Below are positions 6,219 to 7,361 of a stretch of 7,361 nt of DNA, in pieces. The notes beneath the pieces were generated by a model. That model had not been told where the DNA came from, searched no databases, and worked only from the letters and a program-made list of their open reading frames with translations. The DNA lies in assembly GCA_023254755.1 (NCBI GenBank), contig JALRKU010000309.1, positions 1 to 7,361 on the forward strand. The letters run 5' to 3'. The stretch's first letter is position 1; each line of letters starts with the position of its first letter. Position numbers and translations under genes: made by a program. This stretch comes from Aeromicrobium sp. (GTDB taxonomy: Bacteria > Actinomycetota > Actinomycetes > Propionibacteriales > Nocardioidaceae).

Positions 6219-6608
6219 TCAGGGGACCGGCTGGGCCGCGAGCTCGGCGGTCTCGGCCTCGGTGAAGAGGCGGGAGCGGATGATGAAGCGGTGGCCGGTG
6301 GGGCCCTCGATCGAGAAGCCCGCGCCCCGGCCGACGACCACGTCGATCGTGATGTGGGTGTGCGACCAGTAGGTGAACTGCTCGCGAGAGATGTAGACCG
6401 GCACCGCTTCCGGGTTGCCGACCTCGAGGTCGCCCAGGTGGACGTCGGAGGGGCCGGTGAGGAAGGTGCCCTGGGTGTAGCACATCGGGGCCGACCCGTC
6501 GCAGCACCCGCCGGACTGGTGGAACATCAACGGCTGGCCATGCGACTCCCGCAGCTCGCGCAGCAGCGCGGCGGCGTCGTCGGTGACGTCGATCCTGGAC
6601 ACGGTCAT
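6219..6608 (-). CDS. DUF779 family protein, partner of aldehyde dehydrogenase
   Basis: A 129-residue cytoplasmic protein of the DUF779 family, which is found repeatedly next to ExaC/AldB-type aldehyde dehydrogenases in actinobacteria and proteobacteria; by memory M. tuberculosis Rv0459 beside Rv0458 is the equivalent. Its function is not established. The hallmark is HQSGGCCDGSAPMC (30-43), with adjacent C35-C36 and a further C43, together with WSHTHITIDV (81-90). These His and Cys residues could form a metal site or a redox pair, which is inference. The C-terminal part, GFSIEGPTGHRFIIRSRLF, is also family-like. The length is typical. The ATG at 6608 follows a strong AAGGAG (6613-6618, minus strand). 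It lies 70 bp downstream of the aldehyde dehydrogenase, with a strong hairpin in the gap, and is probably co-transcribed with partial attenuation. Confidence 0.9.
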   Translation of the reverse strand: MTVSRIDVTDDAAALLRELRESHGQPLMFHQSGGCCDGSAPMCYTQGTFLTGPSDVHLGDLEVGNPEAVPVYISREQFTYWSHTHITIDVVVGRGAGFSIEGPTGHRFIIRSRLFTEAETAELAAQPVP

Positions 6609-6639
6609 GCTGCTCCTTCGAGGTGGCGGGACGAGGCGA

Positions 6640-6669
6640 CGGGGGCCGCGCCAGGGTGCGCGGCCCCCG
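6640..6669 (-). terminator. Strong GC hairpin between ALDH and DUF779 genes
   Basis: A perfect 12-bp stem (6640-6651 with 6658-6669), almost entirely G and C, closes a six-base loop 9 nt after the aldehyde dehydrogenase stop. No U-run follows on the minus strand, as is usual for actinobacterial hairpin terminators. The DUF779 start with its own strong ribosome binding site lies 31 bp further on, so the structure may work as a partial terminator or as a 3' stabiliser that sets the ratio of the two products rather than a full stop. Confidence 0.6.
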
Positions 6670-6678
6670 CCGGGTCCG

Positions 6679-7230
6679 TCAGAAGAATCCCTGGGCGTTC
6701 TCCGAGTAGGAGACGAGCAGGTTCTTCGTCTGCTGGTAGTGATCGAGCATCATCGAGTGGTTCTCGCGGCCGATGCCCGACGACTTGTAGCCGCCGAAGG
6801 CCGCGTGGGCCGGGTACGCGTGGTAGCAGTTGGTCCACACGCGGCCCGCCTGGATGTCGCGACCGGCGCGGTAGGCCGTGTTCGTGTCGCGCGACCACAC
6901 GCCGGCGCCGAGGCCGTACAGCGTGTCGTTGGCGATGCTCATCGCGTCGGCGTAGTCGTCGAAGCCCGTGACCGAGACGACCGGTCCGAAGATCTCCTCC
7001 TGGAAGATGCGCATCTTGTTGTGGCCCTGGAAGATCGTCGGCGCGACGTAGTAGCCGCCCGACAGGTCGCCGCCGAGGTCCACGCGCTCGCCACCGGTGA
7101 TGATGCGCGCGCCCTCCTGCACGCCGATGTCGATGTAGCTGAGGATCTTCTCCAGCTGGTCGTTCGACGCCTGGGCACCGATCATCGTCTCGGTGTCGAG
7201 CGGGTTGCCCTGCTTGACGAGCTTGGTGCG
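6679..7230 (-). CDS. NAD(P)-dependent aldehyde dehydrogenase, C-terminal third only
   Basis: The last 183 residues of an aldehyde dehydrogenase of the ExaC/AldB type, which oxidises acetaldehyde or related aldehydes to acids with NAD(P). Visible family features are GNPLDTETMIGAQAS at the start, QEEIFGPVVSV (its EIF Glu and Phe contact the cofactor), WTNCYHAYPAHAAFGGYKSS, and the end DHYQQTKNLLVSYSENAQGFF-like tail, nearly identical in pattern to E. coli AldB. Full-length enzymes have about 505 residues. The Rossmann domain and the catalytic Glu and Cys, which precede this part, are absent. Recognisable sequence ends at RTKLVKQ near 7230, inside the gene rather than at the window edge, where the DNA changes composition. 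A minus-strand ATG at 7326 keeps the frame open, but its first 32 codons are unlike any aldehyde dehydrogenase and look like antisense of another gene. As it stands the product could not be an active dehydrogenase. Confidence 0.9.
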   Translation of the reverse strand, partial: RTKLVKQGNPLDTETMIGAQASNDQLEKILSYIDIGVQEGARIITGGERVDLGGDLSGGYYVAPTIFQGHNKMRIFQEEIFGPVVSVTGFDDYADAMSIANDTLYGLGAGVWSRDTNTAYRAGRDIQAGRVWTNCYHAYPAHAAFGGYKSSGIGRENHSMMLDHYQQTKNLLVSYSENAQGFF

Positions 7231-7361
7231 CGGTTTCAATGGCACCGTGGTGGACAGCCATGTGGCGAGCGCTGCGGTCAAAGCCAATGATTTGAAATAT
7301 GCCGAGGTGTTCAACGAAATTCGCATTCCTTCTGCCTCGTTGGACTTTCACAAAGAAATGA
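7231..7361. other. Foreign-looking segment replacing the start of the ALDH gene
   Basis: From about 7231 the sequence loses its GC bias and contains runs such as aatgatttgaaatat and cacaaagaaatga, found nowhere else in the window. It takes the place of the conserved catalytic region of the aldehyde dehydrogenase. I see no terminal inverted repeat, target-site duplication or transposase motif within the 131 bases available. It may be the edge of an inserted element, a rearrangement, or an assembly chimera or contaminant at a contig end. The breakpoint is uncertain by a few bases. Confidence 0.75.
7232..7360 (+). CDS. Fragment of an unidentified protein, both ends missing
   Basis: The plus frame beginning GGT TTC AAT at 7232 is open for 43 codons to the right edge. 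It reads GFNGTVVDSHVASAAVKAND, then a segment with AEVFNEIRIPSASLDFHKEM. Codon use is balanced (about 60 percent G or C at third positions, against nearly all in the neighbouring genes) and looks like a real gene from a genome of moderate GC. No start or stop is seen in the foreign part. I do not recognise the family. The opposite strand also has an open frame (from ATG 7326), but its hydrophobic product looks like an antisense translation. Confidence 0.35.

Noticed and set aside
4792..6372. Long plus-strand frame (526 codons) opposite the acyl-CoA synthetase
   Set aside because: Composition is typical antisense noise; all acyl-adenylate motifs are on the minus strand.
6151..6507. N-terminal extension of the acyl-CoA synthetase by its open frame
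   Set aside because: It overlaps the DUF779 gene in another frame, has no homology and would skip the promoter and the natural family start at 6150.
7231..7326. Native start of the aldehyde dehydrogenase at ATG 7326
   Set aside because: The family needs about 320 more residues with the catalytic Cys and Glu; the 32 codons before the break are hydrophobic and unrelated.

Overview
The window is very GC-rich. Its genes show the near-total G/C third-position bias of Actinomycetota, and the gene types (a DUF3027 protein, an extended CspB-type cold-shock protein, a FadD-type acyl-CoA synthetase, and an ALDH + DUF779 pair) fit a mycobacterial or Nocardioidaceae-like actinobacterium. From memory, the left part recalls the Mycobacterium tuberculosis neighbourhood around Rv0871 (cspB), Rv0876c (MFS) and Rv0883c (DUF3027-like). 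A Propionibacteriales genus such as Aeromicrobium or Nocardioides is a guess, because no rRNA is present to settle it.

Layout, left to right. (1) 1-1165, minus strand: the N-terminal 388 residues of a DUF3027 protein. Its acidic, repeat-built C-terminal tail runs off the left edge and contains a 15-bp tandem repeat (six perfect copies) and a 21-bp tandem repeat. (2) A 43-bp divergent gap holding a small dyad. (3) 1209-2633, plus strand: a 12-helix MFS permease. (4) 2677-6150, minus strand: a compact block read right to left as acyl-CoA synthetase, solitary PemK/MazF-like protein, YihY/BrkB membrane protein, CspB-like cold-shock protein. Gaps are 22 bp, a 4-bp ATGA overlap and 54 bp, so the first three genes are probably one transcript and cspB may also have its own promoter. 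(5) 6219-7230, minus strand: a DUF779 protein and, upstream of it, the C-terminal third of an NAD(P)-dependent aldehyde dehydrogenase of the ExaC/AldB type. A strong GC hairpin separates the two. (6) 7231-7361: a segment of clearly different composition that replaces the expected N-terminal two thirds of the aldehyde dehydrogenase and reads as part of an unrelated plus-strand protein.

Functionally this is mostly ordinary actinobacterial chromosome: aldehyde oxidation, fatty-acid activation, a membrane protein, a cold-shock RNA chaperone and an exporter-like MFS protein. I see no defence system, CRISPR array, prophage, tRNA or rRNA. The points most worth following are the abrupt break at about 7231 (insertion, rearrangement or chimeric contig end), the MazF-like gene without an antitoxin that is translationally coupled to YihY, the apparent leaderless promoter with an overlapping inverted repeat in front of the acyl-CoA synthetase, and the repeat-expanded tail of the DUF3027 protein. 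I did not find a convincing new multi-gene system.
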